DNA from: Pseudofrankia inefficax
GTDB taxonomy: Bacteria > Actinomycetota > Actinomycetes > Frankiales > Frankiaceae
Reading direction: 5' to 3'
Assembly: GCF_000166135.1 (NCBI RefSeq)
Contig: NC_014666.1
Location: 8,060,001 to 8,124,000, forward strand
DNA length: 64,000 bases
Positions 18,051-27,314 of this stretch are shown one piece after another. Each line of letters opens with the position of its first letter. Position 1 is the first letter of the stretch. The translations under genes and the position numbers were made by a program. Below the pieces are notes generated by a model that was not told the DNA's origin, made no database searches, and was given only the letters and a program-made list of their open reading frames with translations.

Positions 18051-18566
18051 ATGAACCGGCAGATCGCCGACAAGGATCTGATCGACCCAGCCCCCGATCT
18101 CGTCAAACCACTGTCCCTGACCGTCGACGGCAACCACACCGAGAAGTCGGCCCGCTATCTGGTGCGGATCGCCCAGCTCCTCTACACCTTCTGGCACACC
18201 GGCGACGCCTACTACCTCGACCGAGCCGTCGACCTGGCGTTCGTGGACAACACCCTGCCACCAGGTCGCGTCCAGGGCCCGCAGGGCCTGATAGCAGCAT
18301 CGACGGCCTTCCGGGCAGCCGTCCCAGACCTCACCTGTGAACTGTCTGACCTGCTCATCGCAGGCGACAAGCTGGCGGTACGGCTCCGGTTCCACGGGTC
18401 TTTCACTGGCGTGTTCAACGGGATCGCGGGCTCGGGGCAAGAAATCGACTTCATTGCCTTCGATATTCAACATGTCGGCTCGGTCCGGATCACCGAGGAC
18501 TGGCACCTCGAGGACAACCTCACCTTTCTGTCCCAGGCGGGCCTCGTTACCGTCGCCCACGGCTGA
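18051..18566 (+). CDS. SnoaL-like / ester cyclase family protein
   Basis: A 171-residue protein with the NTF2-like alpha+beta fold of the SnoaL group. Supporting features are the length, the central GLIAASTAFRAAVPDLTCEL (SnoaL proteins carry a similar FRAAFPDL pattern) and the later HGSFTGVFNGIAGSG and ITEDWHLEDNLTFL. The ATG at 18051 has a GAGGA site upstream; an earlier in-frame start at 17934 gives a non-conserved arm that overlaps the oxidoreductase remnant. Members include polyketide cyclases and many proteins of unknown reaction, and no biosynthetic genes are nearby, so only the fold is assigned. The aquaporin gene follows after two bases. Confidence 0.72.
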   Translation: MNRQIADKDLIDPAPDLVKPLSLTVDGNHTEKSARYLVRIAQLLYTFWHTGDAYYLDRAVDLAFVDNTLPPGRVQGPQGLIAASTAFRAAVPDLTCELSDLLIAGDKLAVRLRFHGSFTGVFNGIAGSGQEIDFIAFDIQHVGSVRITEDWHLEDNLTFLSQAGLVTVAHG

Positions 18567-18568
18567 CC

Positions 18569-19385
18569 GTGACGACTCGCCCGCCGCGCGACGGCTGGCA
18601 CTGGGCCGAGTGGGCCGCGGAACTCGCCGGCACCGCGGTGCTGATGTTCGCGGTCGTCAGTGCCAAGTACCTGGCGGTTCGAGCGGGAGCGCCCTACGGC
18701 GACCTGTGGGCCCGCATCATCATCGTCGGCGCAGTCGCCGGAGCCGTCGTCGTGGCCGTCGCCGCCAGCCCGCTCGGCCGCCGATCAGGAGCGCACCTCA
18801 ACCCGGCCGTGACGTTCGGCCTGTGGCTGCAGCGTGCCGTCGGCGACGGCGACCTGATCGGCTACACCCTCGCGCAGACCGCCGGCGGGATCTGCGGGTT
18901 CGCCGCCGGTGCCATGTGGGGCGCCGGCGTCGGCCGGGCACCCGTCAGCTGGGCCGTGATCGCGCCGTCGGTCAACGAGCTGGCCAGCGCGCTGATCGAG
19001 GCGGCGGCGACCGCGGCGCAGCTCGGCCTCGTCTTCTGGCTGGGCGCGATGGGCAGCGCCCGCTGCCGCGGCCCTGCTCACCTTCGCGGTGATCGGCCTC
19101 GCCACAACCAGCGGTGCCGGGTTCAACCCGGTGCGTGGACTCGCCCCCGACGTCATCGCGGGAAGGTACCCGGGCATCTGGACCTTTGTGGCCGGCCCAC
19201 TGGCCGGGGGCGCTCTCGCCGGCGGCGTGTTCCGCCTCGCGCACGCCCGACAACCCGTCACCGGCAAGCTGCGCCACGACCCCGAGAAGCCCTGCTATCT
19301 CAGCTGCGATCTGCCCCACCACGCCGCCCGCTCGATGAACCCCGACAGCGACCTCGTCCCCGTGGAGATGCGGTCACCCGGGTGA
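18569..19385 (+). pseudogene. MIP family channel (aquaporin/glycerol facilitator), frameshifted
   Basis: Read in one frame from the GTG at 18569, the protein has a first half typical of aquaporins, with the channel motif SGAHLNPAVTFG near residue 75. The frame loses similarity near 19050-19060. In the +1 frame the family continues as ALLTFAVIGLATTSGAGFNP, giving the second channel motif (NPV instead of NPA), and ends at 19385 after FVAGPLAGGALAGGVF. The two halves together make about 270 residues, the normal MIP length. One base in the run GATGGGCAGCGCCCGC would restore the frame. It is either a true inactivating frameshift or a sequencing error. Confidence 0.75.
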
Positions 19386-19684
19386 CCGCACCGACTCTCG
19401 ACGAGATCAGCGCCCTTCGACGTCGCCGGGACGCCGTGGCTGCCGCCGCCTGACTTCCCATCCTCATCGTCGAACGCGCCCCCGCGCCCATCAGCGGACT
19501 CCCCGGCCGGACGACCTGACGCCCCGACTCCGGCCATCAAGGCCGCCACCAGCCCGGCGGAGAGGCTGACCGTCTCGGTGAGACCGTGGCCGTTGGGCCG
19601 AAGCCTCCTTTCGTCCAGGTTGGCCGTCGCGCCGTGGACGTCGTTGTCGGCGCGGCGCGACGGCACCTGGAATGCGCGATGCGG
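19386..19684. other. Intergenic region between aquaporin and hydrolase genes
   Basis: About 300 bases between convergent genes. A minus-strand open frame of ~120 codons crosses it (19295-19666), but its translation resembles no known family and it overlaps the aquaporin end. No terminator hairpin with a clear stem was found. Confidence 0.3.
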
Positions 19685-20503
19685 TCAGGTCGTGGCCGGG
19701 GTCGCGAGGTGGGCGAGGGCCCAGTCGAGGGCGTAGTCCGCGACGTTCTCCCAGCCCTCCTGGCCAATGGTGAAGTGGGCGCGGCCGGGGAATTCCCGGT
19801 AGTCGGTGACCGCCGCGGATCTGCGGTAATGCCTGGACGCCGACCGGTCGACGGAGGCGGGGACGGTGTGGTCCGCGCCGCCGGCGATCAGGAGCAGGGG
19901 GGCGCGGTCGTCGTTGCCGAAGTCGACCTGGGTGGGCGCGTGTGGGTTGAAGTTGGCGAACGCGCCCTGGAAGAGCACGCGGCCCGGGCCGGGCACCGCA
20001 TAGCGCTCGTACGCCGCCCGGGCCCCGTCCTCGGTCATCGCGTTGGCGAAGGCGTACCGGAACTCCTCGAAGGTCAGCGCGACCGAGCGGTGGGCGTTGG
20101 CCGGGTTCTTCAGGACGGGGAACGCCGATCGCAGCTGCGCGAGCGGGAGCCGGGTGATGCCCTTGACGGCGGCGGCGTCGATCGCCACGCCGGCGGCGCC
20201 GAGGCCGCGGTCGAGCAGGATCTCCGTGAACGCGCCACCGAAGGAGTGGCCCATGATGATCGGCGGGGTGTCCAGCTCGCGGATGATGGCGTCGTAATGG
20301 TCGACGATCTCCTCGATGCCGAGATGGTCCACGACACTCGGGTCGGCGCGCAGTTGCTCGACGCCCGTGTCCATGCCGGGCCAGGCCGGCGCCAGGACCC
20401 GGTGGCCGCGGGCGCGGTACCGGTCGATCCAGTGCTCCCAGCTCAGCGGTGTCATCCACAGGCCGTGGATCAGCACGATCGTCTGGGTCGGGTCGGTGTT
20501 CAT
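19685..20503 (-). CDS. Alpha/beta hydrolase
   Basis: A 272-residue alpha/beta hydrolase. The oxyanion-hole motif is VLIHGLWM near residue 12, the nucleophile elbow is MGHSFGGA near 95 (Ser), the acid is likely in the LIAGGADHTVP segment, and the catalytic His is in FPGRAHFTIGQEGW near the end. The ATG at 20503 is preceded by AGGAGG; an upstream ATG in frame would overlap the SDR remnant and is rejected. The family covers esterases, haloperoxidases and C-C hydrolases; this one resembles the haloperoxidase-like group, but the substrate is unknown. Confidence 0.85.
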   Translation of the reverse strand: MNTDPTQTIVLIHGLWMTPLSWEHWIDRYRARGHRVLAPAWPGMDTGVEQLRADPSVVDHLGIEEIVDHYDAIIRELDTPPIIMGHSFGGAFTEILLDRGLGAAGVAIDAAAVKGITRLPLAQLRSAFPVLKNPANAHRSVALTFEEFRYAFANAMTEDGARAAYERYAVPGPGRVLFQGAFANFNPHAPTQVDFGNDDRAPLLLIAGGADHTVPASVDRSASRHYRRSAAVTDYREFPGRAHFTIGQEGWENVADYALDWALAHLATPATT

Positions 20504-20517
20504 CGGTGCTCCTCCTG

Positions 20518-20650
20518 TCACGTGGTTGTGATGAGGCCGCCGCCGATCACCCAGTTCGCTCCGGTGACGTTGGCGGTGAAGTTCAGCTGCAAGGTCGCCT
20601 CGAAATCGCCGTCCCGGACGCCGAGGAATCCGCCGATCCGGCTCCAGGTC
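20518..20650 (-). pseudogene. Remnant of a short-chain dehydrogenase/reductase
   Basis: On the minus strand, just before the hydrolase, a frame reads through DFEATLQLNFTANVTGANW and ends in VIGGGLITTT with a TGA at 20518-20520. The last part is the usual SDR C-terminus (VTGANWVIDGGL...). The part before it, FEATLQLNFTA, looks like the mid-protein SDR segment around the N of the catalytic tetrad, so an internal deletion seems to have joined the two. There is no Rossmann N-terminus and no start. It was probably the gene upstream of the hydrolase in the same operon. The remaining 250 bases up to 20906 hold nothing recognisable. Confidence 0.5.
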
Positions 20651-20906
20651 CATGCGCAGCAAGTTAGGCGTTTCGGTGCGCGAGTCGCTTCAGCACGATG
20701 ACTGCACCGACGACGTAGGAATGCGGGCGCGACCGCCGTCCGGCGGCATTGAAATCATGGTGCCCGCTTCGGGGGACCGTTCCCTTTCGCAGTCGAATGA
20801 CGCAAGCCGTCCGTCAGTCCGCTGTCTACCGTCTACGAGGACAGGTGATCATTAGGTCGATCCCCGATTTGGAGGCCGGCCGACAATCCGACGGGAAGGT
20901 GCGCCC

Positions 20907-21830
20907 ATGTCGGGTCGCGACGTCCTCGCCGCTCCCTCCGGCGACGTGTCCGCGAAGACGGCGGAACCGGCGGCGCGGTCGCGCCGGGTCAGGTCGGGCG
21001 GCGAAAGACGACCGATCGTGCTGGTCCTCGGCAGCGACCTGACCCGCCCGGCCGGAACACGGGTGCGCCCCCGCGACGGTGCGCGCCGCGGCCCGGCGGC
21101 TACCGGAGCGGCCCGCACCGTCGCCGGCCGGCCCGCCGCCCCGGACGAAGGCCGTCACTTCCCGCCGACGCCGAACATGCTCGCCGCCGGCCGAAGCCGG
21201 GCGGCGTACGAAGGCGACCCGGGCGACTTCCTGGACCTGTTTCCCACCGGCCCCGGCCGGTGGGGCCTCGTCCTTGGCGACGTCTGCGGCCACGATGCCA
21301 AGGCCGCCGGCCTCGCGGCGTGGGCGCGCACGACCGTCCGCCAGGCAGCCGGCCCCGGCCAGGGCCCGCGCGGCGTCCTCGGGCTGCTCAACACGGGCCT
21401 GCTCCGCCAGGCGCCGGACGACGAACGTTTCCTCACCGCCGTCTACCTCGACCTGCGACCGGCGCGAGACGGCTGTCGCGCCGTTCTGTGCTCGGCCGGC
21501 CATCTACCCGCTCTGATCCGCCGCCGGGACGGCACCCTCCACGAGGCCGGCACCGGCGGCATCGTCCTCGGGGTGACCGCCGACCCTCGGCTCACCGAGA
21601 CGTCGCTGTTCCTCGAACCCGGCGACACGGTCCTGCTCTACACCGACGGCGTGACCGAGGCCTGCCGCGGCGGCGAGCGGTACGGCGAACAGAGACTGCG
21701 CCAGCTACTGTCCCGCGTCGGCCATCGCCAGCCCGACGTCCTCGCGCGGACCATCGAACGCACCGCCCTGGAGTTCGGCGACCGCGACCATCGCGACGAC
21801 ATCACCGTCGCCGTCCTGCGGATCACCTGA
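20907..21830 (+). CDS. SpoIIE/RsbU-type PPM protein phosphatase
   Basis: A 307-residue PP2C-like (PPM) serine phosphatase. The domain spans ~85-305 with the metal-binding acids in GLVLGDVCGHDAKAAGLAA, the segment AGHLPALIRR, LLYTDGVTEA and the closing RDDITVAVLRI. The phosphatase starts directly with FPPTPNMLAAGRSRAAYEGD and has no PAS or GAF sensor; residues 1-80 are low-complexity. In actinobacteria such proteins dephosphorylate anti-sigma-factor antagonists (STAS proteins) or act in partner-switching. No anti-sigma or STAS gene is adjacent. GGAAGG lies upstream of the ATG. Confidence 0.87.
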   Translation: MSGRDVLAAPSGDVSAKTAEPAARSRRVRSGGERRPIVLVLGSDLTRPAGTRVRPRDGARRGPAATGAARTVAGRPAAPDEGRHFPPTPNMLAAGRSRAAYEGDPGDFLDLFPTGPGRWGLVLGDVCGHDAKAAGLAAWARTTVRQAAGPGQGPRGVLGLLNTGLLRQAPDDERFLTAVYLDLRPARDGCRAVLCSAGHLPALIRRRDGTLHEAGTGGIVLGVTADPRLTETSLFLEPGDTVLLYTDGVTEACRGGERYGEQRLRQLLSRVGHRQPDVLARTIERTALEFGDRDHRDDITVAVLRIT

Positions 21831-21895
21831 CCTCCGCGGCGAGGGAGGGCGACCGGGGGAGGTAGCAGGGCGCCGACTCCGTCGCGCCTCGCCGA

Positions 21896-24637
21896 TCAGA
21901 CGTTGTCGAGGCGGGTGGCGAGCTGGTTTCGGGACGTTATGTCGAGCTTGGGGAACAGGCGGTAGAGGTGCGAGCCCACCGTCCGAGGGGACAGGTAGAG
22001 ACGTTCGCCGATCTCCTTGTTCGACAGGCCCTCCGCGGCCAGCCGGGCGATCTGCATCTCCTGCGCGGTGAGCACGCTGACCGGGGAGGCCGCGCCGGCC
22101 GTGGTCCGTTCGCCGGCGGCGCGCAGTTCCGTCCGCGCCTGCTCGGCCCAGGACCTCGCGCCGATCAGTTCGAACGTCCTGAGCGCGGACCGCAGCGGAA
22201 CGCGGGCCTCGCTGGCCCGCCGCTGGCGGCGCAGCCAGGCGCCGTAGGCGAACTCCAGGCGGGATCTGGCCCAGGGCCAGCGGACCAGGTCCTGGCGCAG
22301 CGCGTCGGTGAACCGGGCCTCGGCCTCGTCGTCGGGGGCGAGGACGGCGCGCGCGTAGGAGAGGTGGATGTGCAGGGTCGTCGACGGCGTCGTCGTGGCG
22401 GTGTCCTCCAGCTCGGCGATGACGGCCTCGGCGTCGGCTCGCTGGTCGGCGTGCACGGCGGCCTCGGCGAGGCACATGATCCCGTGGAACCGCTCGGTGG
22501 CGTGGTAGGCGGAGTCATGCGGGTCGAACAGGCGGCGCAGCTCGTGGTAGGCGCGGCTGTGCTGCCCGGCGCTGAGCCAGCCGTACCCGCGGGCGAGCTG
22601 CACGCAGGCCAGCAGGTTGTTCAGCCGGCGGTTGCCCGCGTCCCGCTCGGCGTCGTCGGCCATCTTCTGGGCACGGTCGTTGTCGCCGCCCAGGGCGATG
22701 GCCATCGCCGCGAGCGTGCGCGTTCCCGTGTCCCAGATGGGCTGGCCGGTGTCCTGGGCGAGGCGTGCCGCGTCCTCCAGGGCGAAGTCCGCCCGCTGCC
22801 ACTCACCGAGCTCGATCCGGTCGACGGCGCCCATGGTCAGGACGTGGGACAGCAGGCCGAGCCGGCCCTGTTCGCGCAGCTTCGACTCGGCCCGGTCCAG
22901 GAAGTCCAAGGCCCGGTCCGCCATCCCGATGGCATGGGCGGCCATCCCGAGCAGCCGCAGCGCGTCGGCGTCCACGACGGTCTCCACCGCGATCCGCGTC
23001 AGCTTCGCCGCCACCGGCACCGCGCGCAGCAGCGGCTCGGAGACCGCGAGCGCCGCGAGATACCGCGGGTCGTGGTCGGCGCCGACCAGCTCCTCGGTGA
23101 CGGCCGCGACCCGCGCACGGGCGAGCGGGCCGGTGTCGGCCCACCAGCAGCGCAGGGCAGCGCCCAGCAGAAGGTTCAGCGCCAGATCGTTGTTGCCGGA
23201 ACGCGCGGAGCGCCGGGCGATGTCACACAGCTCGAACACCCGGGTGGCGTCGCCGGGGATGCCGTCGTTGAAGATCTCGCGGAGCCATTCCATCCGGGCT
23301 CGGTCCAGCTCGGAGAGGCTGTTGCGGCTGGCCGCGGTCAGCAGCCGGTTGACGAGGTCTGCGCGGCCGAGGCCGAAGCTCAGCTCGGCGGCCAGCAGCA
23401 GCCGGCGGCCTCTCGTCGGCGCGGCGGTGCTCAGCGCGGCCGACCGCTCCAGCGCCGCGATCGCCTCGGTGACCGAGCCGCGCCGCAGGCTCGTCAGGTG
23501 CGCGGCCTCCAGCTCGTCGGCGACCTCGTCGTGCGGCCCGACGACCCCGTGCGCCCGGTGCCAGGTGCGGCGGTAGGGCTCGTCGACGAGTACCTCGGCG
23601 AGTGCGGCGTGGGCCGACTGGCGGCGGTGGACCGACTCCGTCTGCAGGATGCCGGACCGGACCAGCGGGTGGCGGAAACGGATGCTGTGCGCGTCGAGGT
23701 AGATCAGGCCGGCGTCGACGGCGGCGGTGAGCGCGTCCACGTCCGTCGGCTGCCCGGCGAGGATCTCGGCCGCCGCGAGGATCTCGGCGATCCGGTTGTC
23801 GTAGTCGACCGAGGCGACGAGCAGCGCGTCACGTGTCTTCGCCGGCAGCGTCGTCACCCGGCCGGCGAAGCTGCGCTCCAGCCGGGCGCTCAGCGGCAGG
23901 TACGGCGGGAGCACGTCCGAGATCGGGGTCTCGGCCGAGCGCCAGGCGGCGGGCAGCTCCACCAGCGCCAACGGGTTGCCGTCCGCCTCCCGCAGGATCC
24001 GCTCGCGGTCCACGGGCCGCAGGTCGGCCGCCGAGACGGCCAGGATCTCGCGGGCCGCCGCCTCATCGAGCCGGCCCAGATCCAGGTGACGCCGAGCCGA
24101 GGCGAGAAAGGGCCCGTGATGGCCCTTGCGCACGACGCCGACGATGAGGATCGGGTCGTTGGAGACCCTGCGGGCCAGGAAGGCGAGGACCTCGTGGCTG
24201 GGCGCGTCCAACCACTGGACGTCGTCGACGAGCATGACCAGCGGAACCCGCGCCGAGGCGTGCGTGAGCAGGTTGAGTGCCGCCAACGAGATCAGGAACG
24301 GCTCCGGCGGTGGGCCGTCCTCGACTCCGAGCGCCGAGAGCAGGGCCCGTCGCTGCCCGCCGGGAAGGACGTCCGCGTCGGCCACGAACGGGCTCAGCAG
24401 CTGGTGCATCCCCGCGAAGGGAAGCTGAGCCTCGGCCTCCATGCCGACGACCTCGAGGACCCGCCACCCGGCCGCCGCGGCGTGGGTCGCAGTCGCCTGC
24501 AGCAGGCTCGACTTGCCGATGCCGGCGTCGCCGAGCAGGACCAGGGAGTCGCCGTGGTCAGCGACGCCGCCAACCGCTTCGGCCAGGGCGCGCAGCTCGG
24601 TCTCCCGGCCGAAGAGCCTGCTCGTCTCGGTCACCAC
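21896..24637 (-). CDS. LAL-type LuxR transcriptional regulator (second gene of a tandem pair)
   Basis: A 913-residue LAL regulator. The ATPase begins at LFGRETELRALAEAV, with P-loop GDAGIGKS at ~36-43 and Walker B LVMLVDDVQWLDAPSHE. The middle is helical repeats and the C-terminus (~850-905) is a LuxR HTH: LTAQEMQIARLAAEG and TVGSHLYRLFPKLDI. The start is a GTG at 24637, only 34 bases after the stop of its upstream paralogue, so the two are one operon. The paralogue shares the ATPase and the repeat region (for example RCWWADTGP in both), showing a tandem duplication. Only this copy can bind DNA. Confidence 0.88.
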   Translation of the reverse strand: MVTETSRLFGRETELRALAEAVGGVADHGDSLVLLGDAGIGKSSLLQATATHAAAAGWRVLEVVGMEAEAQLPFAGMHQLLSPFVADADVLPGGQRRALLSALGVEDGPPPEPFLISLAALNLLTHASARVPLVMLVDDVQWLDAPSHEVLAFLARRVSNDPILIVGVVRKGHHGPFLASARRHLDLGRLDEAAAREILAVSAADLRPVDRERILREADGNPLALVELPAAWRSAETPISDVLPPYLPLSARLERSFAGRVTTLPAKTRDALLVASVDYDNRIAEILAAAEILAGQPTDVDALTAAVDAGLIYLDAHSIRFRHPLVRSGILQTESVHRRQSAHAALAEVLVDEPYRRTWHRAHGVVGPHDEVADELEAAHLTSLRRGSVTEAIAALERSAALSTAAPTRGRRLLLAAELSFGLGRADLVNRLLTAASRNSLSELDRARMEWLREIFNDGIPGDATRVFELCDIARRSARSGNNDLALNLLLGAALRCWWADTGPLARARVAAVTEELVGADHDPRYLAALAVSEPLLRAVPVAAKLTRIAVETVVDADALRLLGMAAHAIGMADRALDFLDRAESKLREQGRLGLLSHVLTMGAVDRIELGEWQRADFALEDAARLAQDTGQPIWDTGTRTLAAMAIALGGDNDRAQKMADDAERDAGNRRLNNLLACVQLARGYGWLSAGQHSRAYHELRRLFDPHDSAYHATERFHGIMCLAEAAVHADQRADAEAVIAELEDTATTTPSTTLHIHLSYARAVLAPDDEAEARFTDALRQDLVRWPWARSRLEFAYGAWLRRQRRASEARVPLRSALRTFELIGARSWAEQARTELRAAGERTTAGAASPVSVLTAQEMQIARLAAEGLSNKEIGERLYLSPRTVGSHLYRLFPKLDITSRNQLATRLDNV

Positions 24638-24671
24638 ACCACCTTCGACATCGTCACAAGTCTGGCCCAGG

Positions 24672-27200
24672 TCAGCAGTGCGCGAGTTCCACGCGGGCCA
24701 GCTGCGCCCAGGTGATCGCGCCGAGGCCGCCGAGAACCTGGTGGGAGTGGCGCAGCCAGCCGCGGGCGTCCTCGCACCGGCCGGCCCGGCGCAGCCAGGT
24801 GCCGTAGGCGAGCTCGATGCGTGCCCGCACCCAGGGCCACTGGCTCAGGTCGTCGTCGAGGGCCGCCCGGAACTGCGCCTCCGCGTCGGCGGGCCGCGCG
24901 AGCACGGCGCGGGCGTACCGAAGCTGGACGTGCAGCAGCGGGGACGGCGTCACCGCGGCGACGCGTTCCAGGTCCGCGAGCACGGCCAGGGCGTCCTCGC
25001 GGCGCCCGACCAGCACGGCCGCCTCCGCGAGGAACATCACCGCGTCGAACCGCTCGCGCTGGTGATAGCTCGCCGAGTCGGGGTCGAACAGCGCCCGGTA
25101 GGCGTCGTAGGCGGCCTCGTAGCGGCCCTCGGTGAACCACGCGATGCCGCGCGCCAGCTGCACGCAGGACAGCAGGTCGTTCAGCCGCTGCTGGTTGGCC
25201 GCGAGCTCCGCCTGGCCGGCCAGGTCCAGGGCGCGCTCCGCGTCCCCCCGCAGTGCCTGGGCCCGCGCGTCGCAGACCAGGGTTCCGGTCGTCCAGATGG
25301 GCTGCCCGGTGTCCTCGGCCAGGCGGCGGCCCTCGGCGGCGGCCGCCGCGGCCCGGTCCCAGCTCCCGAGCTCCAGCCGGACGACGACCTGCATGCTCAG
25401 CACGTGCGCGAGCAGCCCGAGGCGGCCCTGGTCCCGCAGCAGGGTCTCGGCGCGGTCGAGCAGCTCGGCCGCCCGCGGGCTGTCGCCGATCGCGTGCGCG
25501 GCCATCCCGAGCAGCCGCAGAGACGCCGGATCGTCGACGATGTCGATCACGACGCGGTCCAGCAGCCGCGTGACCTCCGCGCCCTGAAGGACGGGCTCGG
25601 CGACGGCGAGAGCCGCGATGAACCTCGGATCGCCGGACTGGCCCGGCAACGTCGCGAGGACCTCGGTGACACGAGCCCTGGCGGCCGGCCCGGTGTCGGC
25701 CCACCAGCAGCGCATTCCGGCACCCAGCAGCAGGTTGAGCGCCAGGCTGACGTCGCCGGCCTGGGCCGAGCGTCGAGCGACGTCACAGAGCTCGAACACG
25801 CGGGTCGCGTCGCCGGGTATCCCGTCGTGGAAGATCTCGCGGAGCCACTGCGTCCGGGCCCAGTCGAGCTCGTCGAGGTCGTTGCGGACGGCGGCCTTGA
25901 TGAGCCGGCTGACAAGGTCCGCGCGCCCCAGGCCGAACGCGTGCTCGGCGGCCACGAGCAGCCGGTGGCCGCGCCGGGCCGGACCGGTGGTCAGCTGCGC
26001 GGCCCGCTCCAGCGTCGCGATGGCCGACATGACCGCGCCCCGCTTCAACGAGACGGCCGCGGCCGCGTCGAGGCCGTCGGCGATGTCGTCATCCGGGCCG
26101 ACGACCGACTGCGCCCGGTGCCAGGTCTGCCGGTACGGCTCGTCGACCAGGACCCGTGCCAGCGCGGCGTTCGCGGACTGTCTGCGCCCCAGCGGCTCGG
26201 ACTGCAGGACACCCGATCGCACCAGCGGGTGCCGGAACTCCACGCAGCGGCCGGACACGCGCAGCAGCCCCGCCCCGACCGCCGGATCCAGCACCTCCGC
26301 GGAGACCGGCCCCTGACTGAGCACGGCCGTCGCCGCGAGGATCTCCGACACCGTGTTCTCGCCGTCGACCGCGGCCACCAGCACGGCATCCCGGGTCTGG
26401 GCCGGCAGGTCCGTGATCCGGCCGCCGAACGCCCGCTCCAGCCGCGCGGACAGGCTCAGCGGCGCTCCCTCGAAGGGAGCGCCGCCGGACAGCCGCCAGG
26501 ACTCGGGCAGTTCGAGCAGGGCCAGCGGGTTCCCGGCCGACTCCCGCAGGATGCGACGCCGGTCGGGCATCGGCAGGTCGCCCGCATGACGACCGAGGAT
26601 GTGCTCGGCCGAGGCGTCGTCCAGGCCGGTGACCACCAGCTCGCGCAGGCCCACCGCGAGGAACGGGCCAGGGTGGCCAGTCCGCGCCGCCCCGACGACC
26701 ACCAACCCGGCCTGCGCCGACCGCCTGGCCAGGAACGCCAGCACCTCATGCGTCTGCGGGTCGAGCCACTGCACGTCGTCCGCGATCAGCGCCACCCGGG
26801 CCCCGTCCGCGAGCGAGGTCACCAGGCTCAGGACGGCACGCGCGATCAGGAACCCCTCCGGCCTCGGGCCGTCGGACATGCCGAACGCCGAGAGCAGCGC
26901 GTCGCGCTCCGCGGCCGGCACCCCGTCCAGGCTCCGCAGGACGGGCTGGAGGAGCTGATGCAGACCGGCGAACGGCAGCTGCGCCTCCGCCTCCACCCCC
27001 ACGGTCGTCAGAACGCGGCAGCGACGGGCCCGTGCTCGGCGTTCCAGCTCACCCAGCAGCGCCGACTTGCCGATTCCCGCCTCGCCGACCAGGACGAGCG
27101 CGCCGCCCCGCGACGAGGTGCCATCGAGCACCTCGTCCAGCACCGCGAGCTCGCGTTCCCTGCCGGTCAGAGCGGACATAGCCATCGACGGCCCTGTCAT
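24672..27200 (-). CDS. LAL-like ATPase lacking the LuxR DNA-binding domain
   Basis: An 842-residue paralogue of the following gene. ATPase domain with LTGRERELAVLDEVL, P-loop GEAGIGKS (39-46) and Walker B VALIADDVQWLDPQTHE, then the same helical repeat region (RCWWADTGPAARARV; WPWVRARIELAYGTWLRR). It stops at ARVELAHC, exactly where the linker to the HTH begins in its neighbour; no HTH follows in any frame before the next start. The ATG at 27200 is chosen; the frame extends to 27281 without family likeness. It may pair with the complete copy as a ligand-sensing or dominant-negative partner, which is inference. The alternative is simple decay. Confidence 0.82.
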   Translation of the reverse strand: MTGPSMAMSALTGRERELAVLDEVLDGTSSRGGALVLVGEAGIGKSALLGELERRARARRCRVLTTVGVEAEAQLPFAGLHQLLQPVLRSLDGVPAAERDALLSAFGMSDGPRPEGFLIARAVLSLVTSLADGARVALIADDVQWLDPQTHEVLAFLARRSAQAGLVVVGAARTGHPGPFLAVGLRELVVTGLDDASAEHILGRHAGDLPMPDRRRILRESAGNPLALLELPESWRLSGGAPFEGAPLSLSARLERAFGGRITDLPAQTRDAVLVAAVDGENTVSEILAATAVLSQGPVSAEVLDPAVGAGLLRVSGRCVEFRHPLVRSGVLQSEPLGRRQSANAALARVLVDEPYRQTWHRAQSVVGPDDDIADGLDAAAAVSLKRGAVMSAIATLERAAQLTTGPARRGHRLLVAAEHAFGLGRADLVSRLIKAAVRNDLDELDWARTQWLREIFHDGIPGDATRVFELCDVARRSAQAGDVSLALNLLLGAGMRCWWADTGPAARARVTEVLATLPGQSGDPRFIAALAVAEPVLQGAEVTRLLDRVVIDIVDDPASLRLLGMAAHAIGDSPRAAELLDRAETLLRDQGRLGLLAHVLSMQVVVRLELGSWDRAAAAAAEGRRLAEDTGQPIWTTGTLVCDARAQALRGDAERALDLAGQAELAANQQRLNDLLSCVQLARGIAWFTEGRYEAAYDAYRALFDPDSASYHQRERFDAVMFLAEAAVLVGRREDALAVLADLERVAAVTPSPLLHVQLRYARAVLARPADAEAQFRAALDDDLSQWPWVRARIELAYGTWLRRAGRCEDARGWLRHSHQVLGGLGAITWAQLARVELAHC

Positions 27201-27314
27201 GTCGGCATGCCCACCTTTCCTACCGTCGCCGCTGAGATCAGCCGAAGGTAGTAAATGATCACGGTGGGCGGCTTCAGTCATCCGACTGCACCTGCCCTCG
27301 GCTGCGGCGGGGCG

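Noticed and set aside
21968-27251. Two plus-strand open frames of over 900 codons lying opposite the tandem LAL genes
   Set aside because: They are antisense shadows: Arg/Gly/Pro/Gln-rich translation, no family pattern, and the minus-strand genes show complete ATPase motifs.
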